Positions 7,665 to 15,266 of a stretch of DNA of 28,584 bases are shown here, piece after piece. Source of the DNA: a virus. Numbering within the stretch: position 1 is the first letter of the stretch; each line of letters begins with the position of its first letter. Made by a program: the position numbers and the translations under genes. The stretch is from the IMG/VR virus record IMGVR_UViG_3300027741_000211, positions 1 through 28,584 of that record. One strand, written 5' to 3'. A model generated the notes under the pieces. The model was not told the origin of the DNA and ran no database searches. It worked only from the letters and a program-made list of their open reading frames with translations.

Positions 7665-8738
7665 ATGACAAAAGTATTTGACGCAACAAAGTTTAGAAAA
7701 AGTATTACAAAATCAATTCAAGGGCTAGGTTTAGGATTTAATGATCCTACGGATTGGATATCTACAGGTAACTACGCATTAAATTATTTAATATCCGGAG
7801 ATTTTAACAAAGGTATTCCGTTAGGTAAAGTATCTGTACTAGCAGGAGAATCAGGAGCAGGGAAATCTTATATAGCATCAGGTAACATAATCAAGAATGC
7901 ACAAGCACAAGGTATCTATGTAATATTAATTGATACTGAGAATGCTCTAGATGAAGCATGGCTTAAAGCATTAGGGGTAGACACAGATGAAAAGAAACTA
8001 TTAAAATTAAGTCTTTCCATGGTGGATGATGTGGCTAAAACCATATCAGAATTTATGAAAGGGTACAGAGAAGAAAACCCAGATAATAAAGAAACTGCTC
8101 CTAAAATTTTATTTGTGATAGATTCGTTGGGTATGTTATTAACACCAACTGATGTAAATCAATTTGAAGCAGGAGAAATGAAAGGTGATTTAGGTAGAAA
8201 ACCTAAAGCTCTAACATCGTTGGTTAGAAATTGCGTGAACATGTTTGGTTCTTGGAATGTGGGCATGGTGTGTACTAATCACACGTATGCTTCACAGGAT
8301 ATGTTTGACCCAGATGATAAAATATCAGGAGGCCAAGGATTTATCTATGCATCGTCTATTGTAATTGCAATGAAAAAATTAAAATTAAAAGAAGACGAAT
8401 CTGGTAATAAAATTACTGAAGTGAGAGGTATTCGAGCAGCTTGTAAAGTTATGAAGACTCGATATGCTAAACCATTTGAAAGTGTACAAGTTAAGATTCC
8501 CTATGACACTGGCATGGATCCGTATTCTGGCTTAGTTGACTTGTTTGAAAAACAAGGAGTAATAGTACAATCAGGCAACAGATTAAAATACATAGACAGC
8601 AAAGGCAAAGAACATCTAGAATATAGAAAAGATTGGGATGGAGATAAATTAACAATGATAATGAATGATTATCAAAATGTTAAAAAGACAGAACCAAAAG
8701 AAGAGATTGAAAAAGAAACTAAAAAAGAAAAAAAATAA
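7665..8738 (+). CDS. uvsX: UvsX-type RecA-like recombinase
   Basis: Forms filaments on single-stranded DNA and catalyses strand invasion for recombination-dependent replication, helped by gp32 and UvsY. At 357 residues it is slightly shorter than T4 UvsX (about 390). Walker A is GESGAGKS (61-68); LIDTEN (88-93) carries the probable catalytic Glu/Asp region; Walker B is LFVIDS (149-154). GDLGRKPKAL (about 175-185) and NHTYASQDMFDPDDKISGGQGF (split over about 205-227) match the DNA-binding loop and sensor region of the family. The C-terminus (about 338-357) is a Lys/Glu-rich tail. It has its own promoter and an AGGAA ribosome site. The UvsY-like gene lies two small genes downstream. Confidence 0.95.
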   Translation: MTKVFDATKFRKSITKSIQGLGLGFNDPTDWISTGNYALNYLISGDFNKGIPLGKVSVLAGESGAGKSYIASGNIIKNAQAQGIYVILIDTENALDEAWLKALGVDTDEKKLLKLSLSMVDDVAKTISEFMKGYREENPDNKETAPKILFVIDSLGMLLTPTDVNQFEAGEMKGDLGRKPKALTSLVRNCVNMFGSWNVGMVCTNHTYASQDMFDPDDKISGGQGFIYASSIVIAMKKLKLKEDESGNKITEVRGIRAACKVMKTRYAKPFESVQVKIPYDTGMDPYSGLVDLFEKQGVIVQSGNRLKYIDSKGKEHLEYRKDWDGDKLTMIMNDYQNVKKTEPKEEIEKETKKEKK

Positions 8739-8741
8739 AGA

Positions 8742-8791
8742 AATAAAAGGATACTATTGCCGGTTTGGCAGCAATACTTGGGTCTTTTATT
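8742..8791 (+). promoter_or_regulatory. Nested inverted repeat after uvsX
   Basis: AATAAAAG (8742-8749) pairs perfectly with CTTTTATT (8784-8791), and inside it TATTGC (8755-8760) pairs with GCAATA (8771-8776) around a 10-nt loop. The internal bulges are GATAC (with an extra base) and CTTGGGT. The structure fills almost the whole gap and ends 7 nt before the next ATG, so it could be a terminator/processing site for uvsX or control translation of the small gene. The 3' arm contains a TTTT run but no longer U tract. Confidence 0.45.
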
Positions 8792-8798
8792 ATAAAAA

Positions 8799-9008
8799 AT
8801 GAAAAAGAAAATAAAAAAGATAAAAGCAAAAGTAGTAACAGTTGATCCTGCTCAATCATTCTATAATGATGTGGAAAAATTACATGAGAAAGTAAAAACT
8901 TTAGAATTAGGAAAATATTCACCTTTAGTGATTGCTGTTGAATCATTAAAACAAAAAGTTATAGATTTTAAAGAGAGACCAGGAATAACAACAATAAAAC
9001 AGAAATAA
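8799..9008 (+). CDS. Small basic protein of unknown function
   Basis: A 69-residue protein with a Lys-rich start (MKKKIKKIKAK), a helical middle (DVEKLHEKVKTLELGKYSPLVIAVESLKQKV) and a basic end. No clear Shine-Dalgarno sequence is near the ATG, which lies just after the nested inverted repeat. Tight co-directional packing between uvsX and the next small gene supports it being real. I do not recognise the family. A role with the recombination proteins is only positional inference. Confidence 0.55.
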   Translation: MKKKIKKIKAKVVTVDPAQSFYNDVEKLHEKVKTLELGKYSPLVIAVESLKQKVIDFKERPGITTIKQK

Positions 9009-9010
9009 AC

Positions 9011-9235
9011 ATGCAAGACTTTACACACGAAGAAATAGAGCAAATATGGAATTCAATCAGCCACTATGTGCCTGATAGACAGAAGGTGGACTGTGCTGTA
9101 GACTATATCAAAACATTAGTAGACATCGGTGTTCCTACCAAAGTAATCAAATCCTCTGGGGAGTATGATGAAAAATTAGAAGCAGCTATCGAGAGCGTGT
9201 TTGACGAAGAAGAAGAAGACGGATACGACGAATAA
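9011..9235 (+). CDS. Small acidic protein of unknown function
   Basis: A 74-residue protein, helical (HEEIEQIWNSISHYVPDR) with a strongly acidic C-terminus (VFDEEEEDGYDE). It starts 2 nt after the previous stop and its stop overlaps the next start (TAATG), so translation is probably coupled to the UvsY-like gene. The central part (CAVDYIKTLVDIGVPTKVIK) may be a helical hairpin. The acid tail could mimic DNA or contact gp32 or UvsX, but this is speculation. Confidence 0.65.
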   Translation: MQDFTHEEIEQIWNSISHYVPDRQKVDCAVDYIKTLVDIGVPTKVIKSSGEYDEKLEAAIESVFDEEEEDGYDE

Positions 9236-9693
9236 TGAGCTGGTATACTAAAGTAAGTCAGGATATCGGATTAATACCTGATTGTATAAAATATTTTGAT
9301 CAAGAATTAGAAGCAGCACGCAAAGAAATATATATATTTGGAAACTTAGAAAAATCTGCAGCATCGCTACCAGGAATAGTAGAACATCGATTTAATCAAT
9401 TGCAAGAAATAGAAGCAATATTAGAGTATCTTAATATAGAGAATAGAAGATTAAGATCAAGAACGTTTAAAAAATTTTTAGAAAATTATAACAGAGCATT
9501 AACATCTAGAGATGCCGACAAATATGTGGATGGAGAATCCGATGTGGTTGATATGGAAAAAATAATCAATGAATTTGCTTTATTAAGAAATAAATGGTTA
9601 GGTATAACCAAAGGTTTAGATCAAAAACAATGGCAGTTAACTAACATAGTTAAACTCAGAGTGGCTGGTATGGAAGATGCCACAATCAGATAG
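9235..9693 (+). CDS. uvsY: UvsY-like recombination mediator
   Basis: A 152-residue, largely helical protein next to uvsX, about the length of T4 UvsY (137). In T4 UvsY is a ring that displaces gp32 and loads UvsX. Visible similarities to T4 UvsY are in pattern rather than identity: an Arg-rich helix followed by a tyrosine and Asp-rich loop (RTFKKFLENYNRALTSRDAD), a DMEKIINEFALLRNKW segment, and a final helix ending KLRVAGMEDATIR. Its ATG overlaps the preceding stop and its 3' end overlaps the next gene by 17 nt. Gene order adds most of the confidence. Confidence 0.65.
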   Translation: MSWYTKVSQDIGLIPDCIKYFDQELEAARKEIYIFGNLEKSAASLPGIVEHRFNQLQEIEAILEYLNIENRRLRSRTFKKFLENYNRALTSRDADKYVDGESDVVDMEKIINEFALLRNKWLGITKGLDQKQWQLTNIVKLRVAGMEDATIR

Positions 9694-10270
9694 AATAATA
9701 CTCACAGACGTTGACGGTGTACTATTGGAATGGGAAGACCATTTTAGTAAATGGATGGCGACCAAAGGATTCCCGCAACTAGAAAACACAGATCACGAGT
9801 ATGATATGAGCATTCGATACGGCATACATAGAGATCTTTCGAGAGAACTAATTAGAGAATTTAATAAGAGTGCATGGATGAGTACACAATCACCTATGCC
9901 TGATGCACAAACTTGGGTAAAATTATTGCATGCAGAAGGTTGGACATTCATACCTATAACATCACAAACATCAGATATACCGGCACAGGAATTAAGAAAA
10001 AAAAGATTAGCAGAACTGTTTGGCGATACTGTATTCTCAAATTTTTTTATATTAGAAACAGGAGATCATAAAGATGCAGCACTGGCAGAATTCCACGGCA
10101 CAAATTTATGGTGGGTGGAAGACAAATGGACCAATGCTAAAAAAGGTTTAGAATACGGTTTGAGGCCATTATTGTATAATCATGATTACAACCAGAGTTT
10201 AGAAGATGAAAATATCATACGAGTAAATAACTGGCAACACATACATAAAATTATACATGGAAAAAAATAA
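9677..10270 (+). CDS. HAD-superfamily phosphatase
   Basis: A 197-residue hydrolase. HAD motif I is LTDVDGVL (nucleophile D11, acid/base D13); motif II is ITSQT (T95 or S96) after a hydrophobic strand; K132 in GDHKD may be the motif III lysine; the acidic motif IV is VEDKWTN (E148, D149). The cap region (about 20-85) is rich in aromatic residues. Substrate is not visible; nucleotidase-like or sugar/polyol phosphatase roles are both possible. It overlaps the UvsY-like gene and the following kinase fusion, so it links the recombination block to the carbohydrate region. A tryptophan-rich segment LWWVEDKW is distinctive. Confidence 0.82.
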   Translation: MPQSDRIILTDVDGVLLEWEDHFSKWMATKGFPQLENTDHEYDMSIRYGIHRDLSRELIREFNKSAWMSTQSPMPDAQTWVKLLHAEGWTFIPITSQTSDIPAQELRKKRLAELFGDTVFSNFFILETGDHKDAALAEFHGTNLWWVEDKWTNAKKGLEYGLRPLLYNHDYNQSLEDENIIRVNNWQHIHKIIHGKK

Positions 10271-11036
10271 AAAAATATTAGTAATGGGATTACCAGGATC
10301 GGGTAAAAGTTATCTCTCTGATAAACTAGCGACCTTACTAGGTGCTGTGTGGTTAAATGCGGATCGAGTAAGAACAGAAGCCAACGATTGGGATTTTTCA
10401 CCCGAGGGCAGAACAAGACAAGCAGAACGGATGAAACACCTAGCACAAGAAGGATTAGACCGCGGCAAACACGTGATTGCAGACTTTGTTTGTCCTACAG
10501 AAAAAACTAGACAGGACTTTGATGCCGATTATACTGTGTGGGTAGACACCATTAAAGAAGGACGTTTTGAAGATACTAATAAGATGTTTGTACCTCCTGC
10601 AGAATATGATTTTCGAGTGCCTACACAAAATGCCGAATTGTGGGCTATAAGAATAGCAGATGAACTACAAGAATATGTTTGGGATAATCGTCGACCCACT
10701 GCTCAGATGTTGGGCAGATGGCAACCATGGCACGAAGGACATCAAGCTCTATTTGAAGAGATCGTTAAAAAAACAGGACAAGTAAATATACAGGTGAGAG
10801 ATGTACAGGGTGTGGGAGATAATCCTTTTGATTTTGAAACAGTTAAGAAGAATATAGAACAAGCATTACAATTTTATAAAAATAGAATTCAAGTCACTCT
10901 AGTGCCAAATATAACTAATATTTGTTATGGTAGAGGAGTTGGTTATAAAATAGAAGAAATTATTTTGTCAGAAAATATACAAAAAATCTCTGCTACGGAT
11001 ATTAGAAAAAAAATGAGAGATGAAGGAAAATTATGA
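10257..11036 (+). CDS. APS kinase-like / nucleotidylyltransferase fusion
   Basis: A 259-residue two-domain protein. Residues 1-140 are a P-loop kinase: Walker A GLPGSGKS (11-18), LNADRVRTEANDWDFS (33-48) in the place of the substrate loop of adenylylsulfate kinases, then VIADFVCPTEKTR (73-85) and a VWVDT strand (94-98). Residues about 150-259 are an HxGH-superfamily nucleotidylyltransferase: GRWQPWHEGH (153-162) and the C-terminal ISATDIR (244-250). The domain order recalls animal PAPS synthase (kinase then sulfurylase), but the second domain is only about 110 residues, so it is a minimal transferase of unknown acceptor. It overlaps the HAD gene by 14 nt and the next glycosyltransferase by 4 nt (ATGA). 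Confidence 0.75.
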   Translation: MEKNKKILVMGLPGSGKSYLSDKLATLLGAVWLNADRVRTEANDWDFSPEGRTRQAERMKHLAQEGLDRGKHVIADFVCPTEKTRQDFDADYTVWVDTIKEGRFEDTNKMFVPPAEYDFRVPTQNAELWAIRIADELQEYVWDNRRPTAQMLGRWQPWHEGHQALFEEIVKKTGQVNIQVRDVQGVGDNPFDFETVKKNIEQALQFYKNRIQVTLVPNITNICYGRGVGYKIEEIILSENIQKISATDIRKKMRDEGKL

Positions 11037-11707
11037 AAGTATATGTAGGTTATGATCCTCGTGAAGATATCACATATCAAGTGTGTGAACATTCAATAAA
11101 ACGTAGAAATAAAGATACCGAAGTAGAGCCTTTGAAAATGAAAACTCTTAGAGAAGCTGGGATCTATACCAGGGAGATAGATAAATTAGCCAGCACAGAA
11201 TTTACATTTACGAGATTTTTTATACCGTATCTACAAAATTATCAAGGCTGGGCAGTGTTCTGTGACTGTGATTTTGTTTGGAGAATAGATGTTGATGAAT
11301 TAAAACAATACTGTGATGACAGCAAAGCAGTGGTTTGCGTACAACATGATTACACTCCAGAAGAAGGGGTCAAGATGGACGGGCAGATGCAACTGGTTTA
11401 TCCTAGAAAGAATTGGAGCTCTATGGTATTATGGAACTGCGCTCATCCCAAAAATCGAATATTAACCCCAGAACTGCTGAATCAAGAAACAGGCAAGTTC
11501 CTGCATAGATTCAGCTGGTTGGAAGATTCTGACATAGGATCTTTACCACACGAATATAATTGGTTAGTGGGCTGGTACAAAGAACCTCAAGATGGTGCCC
11601 CAAAAATATTACATTATACCGAAGGTGGCCCATGGTTTGAAAATTATAGAGATTGCGAGTATAGTGATATATGGAAAAAAGAATTAATTAATCTTTTTTC
11701 AGCATGA
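11033..11707 (+). CDS. GT-A fold glycosyltransferase (GT8-like)
   Basis: A 224-residue probable transferase. VYVGYDPRED opens the fold, and the D-x-D metal/nucleotide-sugar motif is FCDCDF (D78, D80). A C-terminal HYTEGGPWF with H204 matches the second metal ligand seen in GT8 enzymes. An inserted QMQLVYPRKNWSSMVLWNC segment (split over 119-136) follows the usual acceptor-loop position. No membrane segment. It starts by ATGA overlap with the kinase fusion, so the two are co-translated. Acceptor and sugar are unknown. Confidence 0.82.
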   Translation: MKVYVGYDPREDITYQVCEHSIKRRNKDTEVEPLKMKTLREAGIYTREIDKLASTEFTFTRFFIPYLQNYQGWAVFCDCDFVWRIDVDELKQYCDDSKAVVCVQHDYTPEEGVKMDGQMQLVYPRKNWSSMVLWNCAHPKNRILTPELLNQETGKFLHRFSWLEDSDIGSLPHEYNWLVGWYKEPQDGAPKILHYTEGGPWFENYRDCEYSDIWKKELINLFSA

Positions 11708-11714
11708 TTAAATA
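11707..11714 (+). promoter_or_regulatory. Late-promoter-like motif opening the nucleotide-sugar unit
   Basis: ATTAAATA overlaps the end of the upstream glycosyltransferase gene and ends 7 nt before the ATG at 11722. There is no Shine-Dalgarno sequence in the 14-nt gap. It may start a late transcript covering the next five or more coupled genes. Confidence 0.38.
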
Positions 11715-11721
11715 ACTGGCA

Positions 11722-12174
11722 ATGCTATTAATTTCACACCGCGGTAATATTTCCGGACCTCGACCAAAACTAGAGAACACAATTGCTTACATAGAACAGG
11801 CAATTGATCAAGGGTTTGACGTTGAGATAGATGTTTGTAAATGGGATGGAGAATATTTCTATCTAGGGCATGACGAGCCCGGAGAGGCCGTGTCGCCTAG
11901 CTGGTTTTATTTTAAACCTGTATGGGCACATGCCAAAGACCACACAGCATTGAACGAATTGGTCAAAAGAGGAATACACTGTTTCTGGCACAACACCGAT
12001 AGATACACATTAACCAGCGAAGGATATATCTGGGCGCACCCAGGAGAACCGGGTGGAGAAAATTGTATCTGTGTTCATCCAGAACAACGTGAAGACTGGA
12101 AAGAATTTGCAGGAATATGCTCGGACAATGTAGAACATTACAAGGAACTATATGATAAAATTAATAATTCTTGA
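11722..12174 (+). CDS. Short GDPD-like phosphodiesterase
   Basis: A 150-residue protein with the active-site signature of glycerophosphodiester phosphodiesterases: ISHRGN (H6, R7), LENT (E18, N19), the metal pair VEIDV (E35, D37) and LGHDEP (H50). Family members are usually 230-300 residue TIM barrels; this one ends after roughly half to two thirds of that, with an odd WHNTDRYT segment near residue 89. It may be a minimal active form or have lost activity. In full enzymes the reaction releases glycerol-3-phosphate from glycerophosphodiesters. It overlaps the next gene by 23 nt. Confidence 0.75.
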   Translation: MLLISHRGNISGPRPKLENTIAYIEQAIDQGFDVEIDVCKWDGEYFYLGHDEPGEAVSPSWFYFKPVWAHAKDHTALNELVKRGIHCFWHNTDRYTLTSEGYIWAHPGEPGGENCICVHPEQREDWKEFAGICSDNVEHYKELYDKINNS

Positions 12175-12688
12175 TGTAGATGGTGTGTTAACCGATGGTA
12201 AAAAATATTACGATCGTCCTGGAAATGTTGTGATGAAAACATTCTGTGATAAGGATTGGACAGCAATTAAAAGATTTAAAGCATTAGGAATTCACATTAT
12301 TTTTCTTACAGGAGATCCTTTTAATGAAGCAATCGCAAAAAATAGAAATATAGAAGTTATTGTAAATAGAAAAAACGGTAAACACAAAGATAAAGGTGAT
12401 TACGTAGAAGATATTTGTAAAAAATATAAAATAAACACAAATGAAATTGTTTTTGTAGGAGATGACATTTTTGATATAGGTATAATGAATAAAGTAAAAT
12501 ATAGTTACTGTCCAGGAGATGCACCAAAAGAGGTACAAGAAATTGCTAATGTATTAGACAAAAACGGAGGACAAAATTGTGTAATGTCGTTGTTCGACCA
12601 ATTAAAAGAAGAAAAATTATTACCTAACTTTAAACTACAAGAACATATTGATAATGTATATAAATTAGATATTAAGGAAAAATTTTAA
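12152..12688 (+). CDS. KdsC-like HAD sugar phosphatase
   Basis: A 178-residue C0-type HAD phosphatase (no large cap), close to KdsC length. Motif I is LDVDGVLTDG (D8, D10), motif II FLTGD (T53), a lysine-rich segment 75-82 supplies motif III, and motif IV is FVGDDIFDIGIMN (D104, D105). YCPGDAPKEVQEIA and a GG near 139-140 match the KdsC/GmhB-type C-terminal half. KdsC removes phosphate from KDO-8-phosphate; related enzymes dephosphorylate other sugar phosphates. Here the next two genes supply kinase, nucleotidyltransferase and isomerase, so removal of the distal phosphate from a sugar 1,x-bisphosphate is the likely step. An AAGGAA lies about 6 nt before the ATG. The stop overlaps the next start (TAATG). 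Confidence 0.88.
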   Translation: MIKLIILDVDGVLTDGKKYYDRPGNVVMKTFCDKDWTAIKRFKALGIHIIFLTGDPFNEAIAKNRNIEVIVNRKNGKHKDKGDYVEDICKKYKINTNEIVFVGDDIFDIGIMNKVKYSYCPGDAPKEVQEIANVLDKNGGQNCVMSLFDQLKEEKLLPNFKLQEHIDNVYKLDIKEKF

Positions 12689-13365
12689 TGTATGATATAA
12701 CGTTATACGGACATCTAACAGTTGACAGAATATTTGACGGCTTTGTTGAAAAGAAGTCTTTGGGTGCAATGGCTAACATGTGGAGAACGTTTAAAAAAAT
12801 TTCTCCAAATCTAAATATTGGTATGTGTCCCACATCAATAGGAGAAGCAATAATATACATTGATAGAGATTCATCAACACGTTTTTCAAATTTTGTTAAT
12901 GATATTAAAACACAAACACCAATAATAAAAGAATCAAAAATATCTCATGCACTTTATATTAATAAATTAAACGATACCACTTGGATTAAAAATCTTAAAG
13001 GTACTGTAAGTGCGGACGTATGTGCAGGCAGTAAAGTAGATGTAGAACTTTTAAAAAATATAGATTATCTTTTTATTTCCGACGAAGATGCTTTTGCTGA
13101 TGTAAAAACAATGGCAAAATTAACAAGAGGTTATGTAATTTTACATTCTAATAAATCTAGTATAATATCTAATGGTCAGAAAGAATCAACATATATACTT
13201 GATGAGAACCTATATATACTAAAAAGTAATGTATTAGGAGCAGGAGATATGTTCGCAAGTATTTTTTTAAAATGTATTCTAGAAGGAAAATCTATAGAAC
13301 AATGCCAACAGGAAGCACACGAATCAACAAGTAAATTAATAAAATTAGAAAATGAAAAAATATAA
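12688..13365 (+). CDS. PfkB/ribokinase-family sugar kinase
   Basis: A 225-residue kinase, shorter than most PfkB proteins (about 300). The N-terminal YGHLTVDRI (7-15) is the typical first strand and substrate-contacting segment. DYLFISDEDA (126-135) matches the N-x-x-E region where the family binds metal and phosphate. GAGD (184-187) with following MFASIFLKCILEG is the C-terminal PfkB signature, D187 being the expected catalytic base. The family includes the HldE kinase domain, which phosphorylates heptose-7-phosphate at C1. The gene is coupled by TAATG to the phosphatase and overlaps the nucleotidyltransferase fusion by 14 nt. Base composition is visibly more A+T-rich than the replication genes. 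Confidence 0.85.
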   Translation: MYDITLYGHLTVDRIFDGFVEKKSLGAMANMWRTFKKISPNLNIGMCPTSIGEAIIYIDRDSSTRFSNFVNDIKTQTPIIKESKISHALYINKLNDTTWIKNLKGTVSADVCAGSKVDVELLKNIDYLFISDEDAFADVKTMAKLTRGYVILHSNKSSIISNGQKESTYILDENLYILKSNVLGAGDMFASIFLKCILEGKSIEQCQQEAHESTSKLIKLENEKI

Positions 13366-14506
13366 TTTATTATTACCGATAGCAGGCAAAGCACAAAGAT
13401 TCATTGATGCTGGTTATACAATGCCAAAGTCACTGATTCTTGCAGGAAATAAACATGTTATTGATTGGGCAGTAGAATCTGTAAATATAGAAAATTGTAA
13501 CTTAATATTCATTGTAAGAATAGATCACATATATAATTTTTCAATTGATAAAATTTTAAAAAAAAAATTTGGAGAAGATATTTCTATAGTAATTGTAGAC
13601 AAAGTTACTAAAGGAGCTCTTGAGACTTGCACGCTAGCAGAACAACATATAGATAACAACCTACCATTAATCATTTATACTCCAGACGTTTATTTTAATC
13701 CAGTTTTTAATCCAGAATCAATAACAGATGATGCCGACGGATTTCTTTTAACTTTTACTGCTAATAGTCCAGATCATAGTTATTCTGAATATGATGCCGA
13801 CGGTATTGTAGCTAAAGTTGTTGAAAAAGAAGTTATATCAACAGAAGCCAACGTTGGTTTATATCATTTCCGCACAGGTAAAATATTTTTAAAATATGCT
13901 AAAGAAGCAATTGATAAAAACATGTTGATTAAAAATGAATTTTATATTGCTCCTATATATAATCTTTTGATTAGAGATGGTTTAAAAATAAAAGCTGCTA
14001 ACACAGAAAAAATGCACGTTTTAGGTACACCTACACAGTTTGAGTTTTTTGTAGATAAAGTTATCAATAGGTTCAGCAGTAAACCTATTGCATTAGGTAG
14101 TGATCATTCTGGATATGAGCTAAAAGAACAGGCTAAAGTGGTTTTATCAGAATTAGGAATTGAATATATAGATGTTGGCACATACACAGACAAAGCCTGC
14201 GATTATGCTGACTATGTTTTACAAGTTACTAATTTAATAAACAAAAATAATTGTAGTCATGGTATTAGTTTTTGTAGATCAGGGCAAGGAGCAAATATAT
14301 GCGCTAACAAAGTAAAAGGAATAATATCTGGGCTGTGTTTTGACGAATATACCATTGAATATGCTGTTAAACACAATTGTTGTAATCATTTTGCAATACC
14401 ATCTAAGTATGTAGATAAAGAAAAATTTAAATTAATGATCAATGTGCTTTTAAAAACATCTTTTGATGGGGGTAGACATTTTACAAGATTATTTAAATTG
14501 TTATGA
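13352..14506 (+). CDS. Sugar nucleotidyltransferase-RpiB isomerase fusion
   Basis: A 384-residue bifunctional protein. Residues 1-240 are a RmlA/GlmU-type nucleotidyltransferase: LLLPIAGKAQRF (6-17) at the nucleotide loop, MPKSLI with K26, the metal aspartate D112 in IIYTPDVYF, and VGLYHF (168-173). Residues 245-384 are a ribose-5-phosphate isomerase B/LacAB-type domain: GSDHSGYELK (249-258), CRSGQGANICANK with catalytic-type C308, and HN at 341-342. The spacing from C308 to H341 is 33, as I recall for Cys66-His99 of E. coli RpiB. The usual CGTG loop is CRSG, so substrate preference may differ. The preceding genes give a kinase and phosphatase. It overlaps the next gene by ATGA. Confidence 0.85.
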   Translation: MKKYNLLLPIAGKAQRFIDAGYTMPKSLILAGNKHVIDWAVESVNIENCNLIFIVRIDHIYNFSIDKILKKKFGEDISIVIVDKVTKGALETCTLAEQHIDNNLPLIIYTPDVYFNPVFNPESITDDADGFLLTFTANSPDHSYSEYDADGIVAKVVEKEVISTEANVGLYHFRTGKIFLKYAKEAIDKNMLIKNEFYIAPIYNLLIRDGLKIKAANTEKMHVLGTPTQFEFFVDKVINRFSSKPIALGSDHSGYELKEQAKVVLSELGIEYIDVGTYTDKACDYADYVLQVTNLINKNNCSHGISFCRSGQGANICANKVKGIISGLCFDEYTIEYAVKHNCCNHFAIPSKYVDKEKFKLMINVLLKTSFDGGRHFTRLFKLL

Positions 14507-15225
14507 CCATAGCAGTATGCGTTTCAGGAATATCTAGCAGAGTACCCGAATATAAAAAAGTTATAGAATTACAAAAAAAAGTATTTCCTTATGAATTCTT
14601 TTTCCAACAATGGAAAGGTTATCCCAAGCCCGATTTTGAGAATTGTCTTTTTACGCAAGAACCCACGTGGGATTATCATGTTATTACAGAAGCAAAAGTA
14701 AAACCAGAATGTAAAATATATGAAAGATATATAGGACCAAGAGGAAAAATAAAACGTAAAGGATTAGGATCACAATTTAGATATTCTGCAAATCAAATTA
14801 TTTCACATGCACAACTAGTAGATAGTCTTCCAGCAGAATATACACATATAATTAAATGTAGGTTTGATACATTAGTATCAACAAAAGTAAATTTTCAAAA
14901 ATATATTGACATGCTGTTGGATGGATGGAATATAGGTTTTTATACAAGTGGTAAAAATAACCCAACCCCAGAACACACATTAATAGAATATGATCACACA
15001 GGACCTAGATGTAAATGGCGTTTGTTTGATCATCTATTATTTCATCCTAGAGAAAGATTAAAAAATGTTTTTGAAATGAAAGAAAAAAAAGAATTACTTG
15101 GAGCAGAATGGGGGTGGTATCAATTGCTAGTACATCAGTGGGGGGATTTAAAATATAAAAATATAAGTGGTGGAGAGTCTTTAGTTAAATGTACGCAACA
15201 TCCGTTACAATGGGATAGCTTTTAA
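14503..15225 (+). CDS. Putative glycosyltransferase, tandem copy A
   Basis: A 240-residue protein with a Rossmann-like start (MTIAVCVSGISSRVPEYKK) and a central IIKCRFDTLVST with R-x-D at 120-122, followed by a conserved WGWYQLL (about 204-210) and a C-terminal PLQWDSF. The R-x-D strand context resembles WavE-type and other poorly characterised glycan-synthesis proteins, so a glycosyltransferase role is likely but not proven. The next gene is a clear paralogue. It starts by ATGA overlap with the nucleotidyltransferase-RpiB fusion, which suggests it may use that enzyme's activated sugar. Confidence 0.6.
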   Translation: MTIAVCVSGISSRVPEYKKVIELQKKVFPYEFFFQQWKGYPKPDFENCLFTQEPTWDYHVITEAKVKPECKIYERYIGPRGKIKRKGLGSQFRYSANQIISHAQLVDSLPAEYTHIIKCRFDTLVSTKVNFQKYIDMLLDGWNIGFYTSGKNNPTPEHTLIEYDHTGPRCKWRLFDHLLFHPRERLKNVFEMKEKKELLGAEWGWYQLLVHQWGDLKYKNISGGESLVKCTQHPLQWDSF

Positions 15226-15266
15226 AATAATAATTATTAAATTAAAAAAGATAGGATATAAAAATA

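Noticed and set aside
9710-9720. TTGAC-like -35 element
   Set aside because: It is the coding sequence for the HAD motif DVDGV and has no -10 partner before a gene start.
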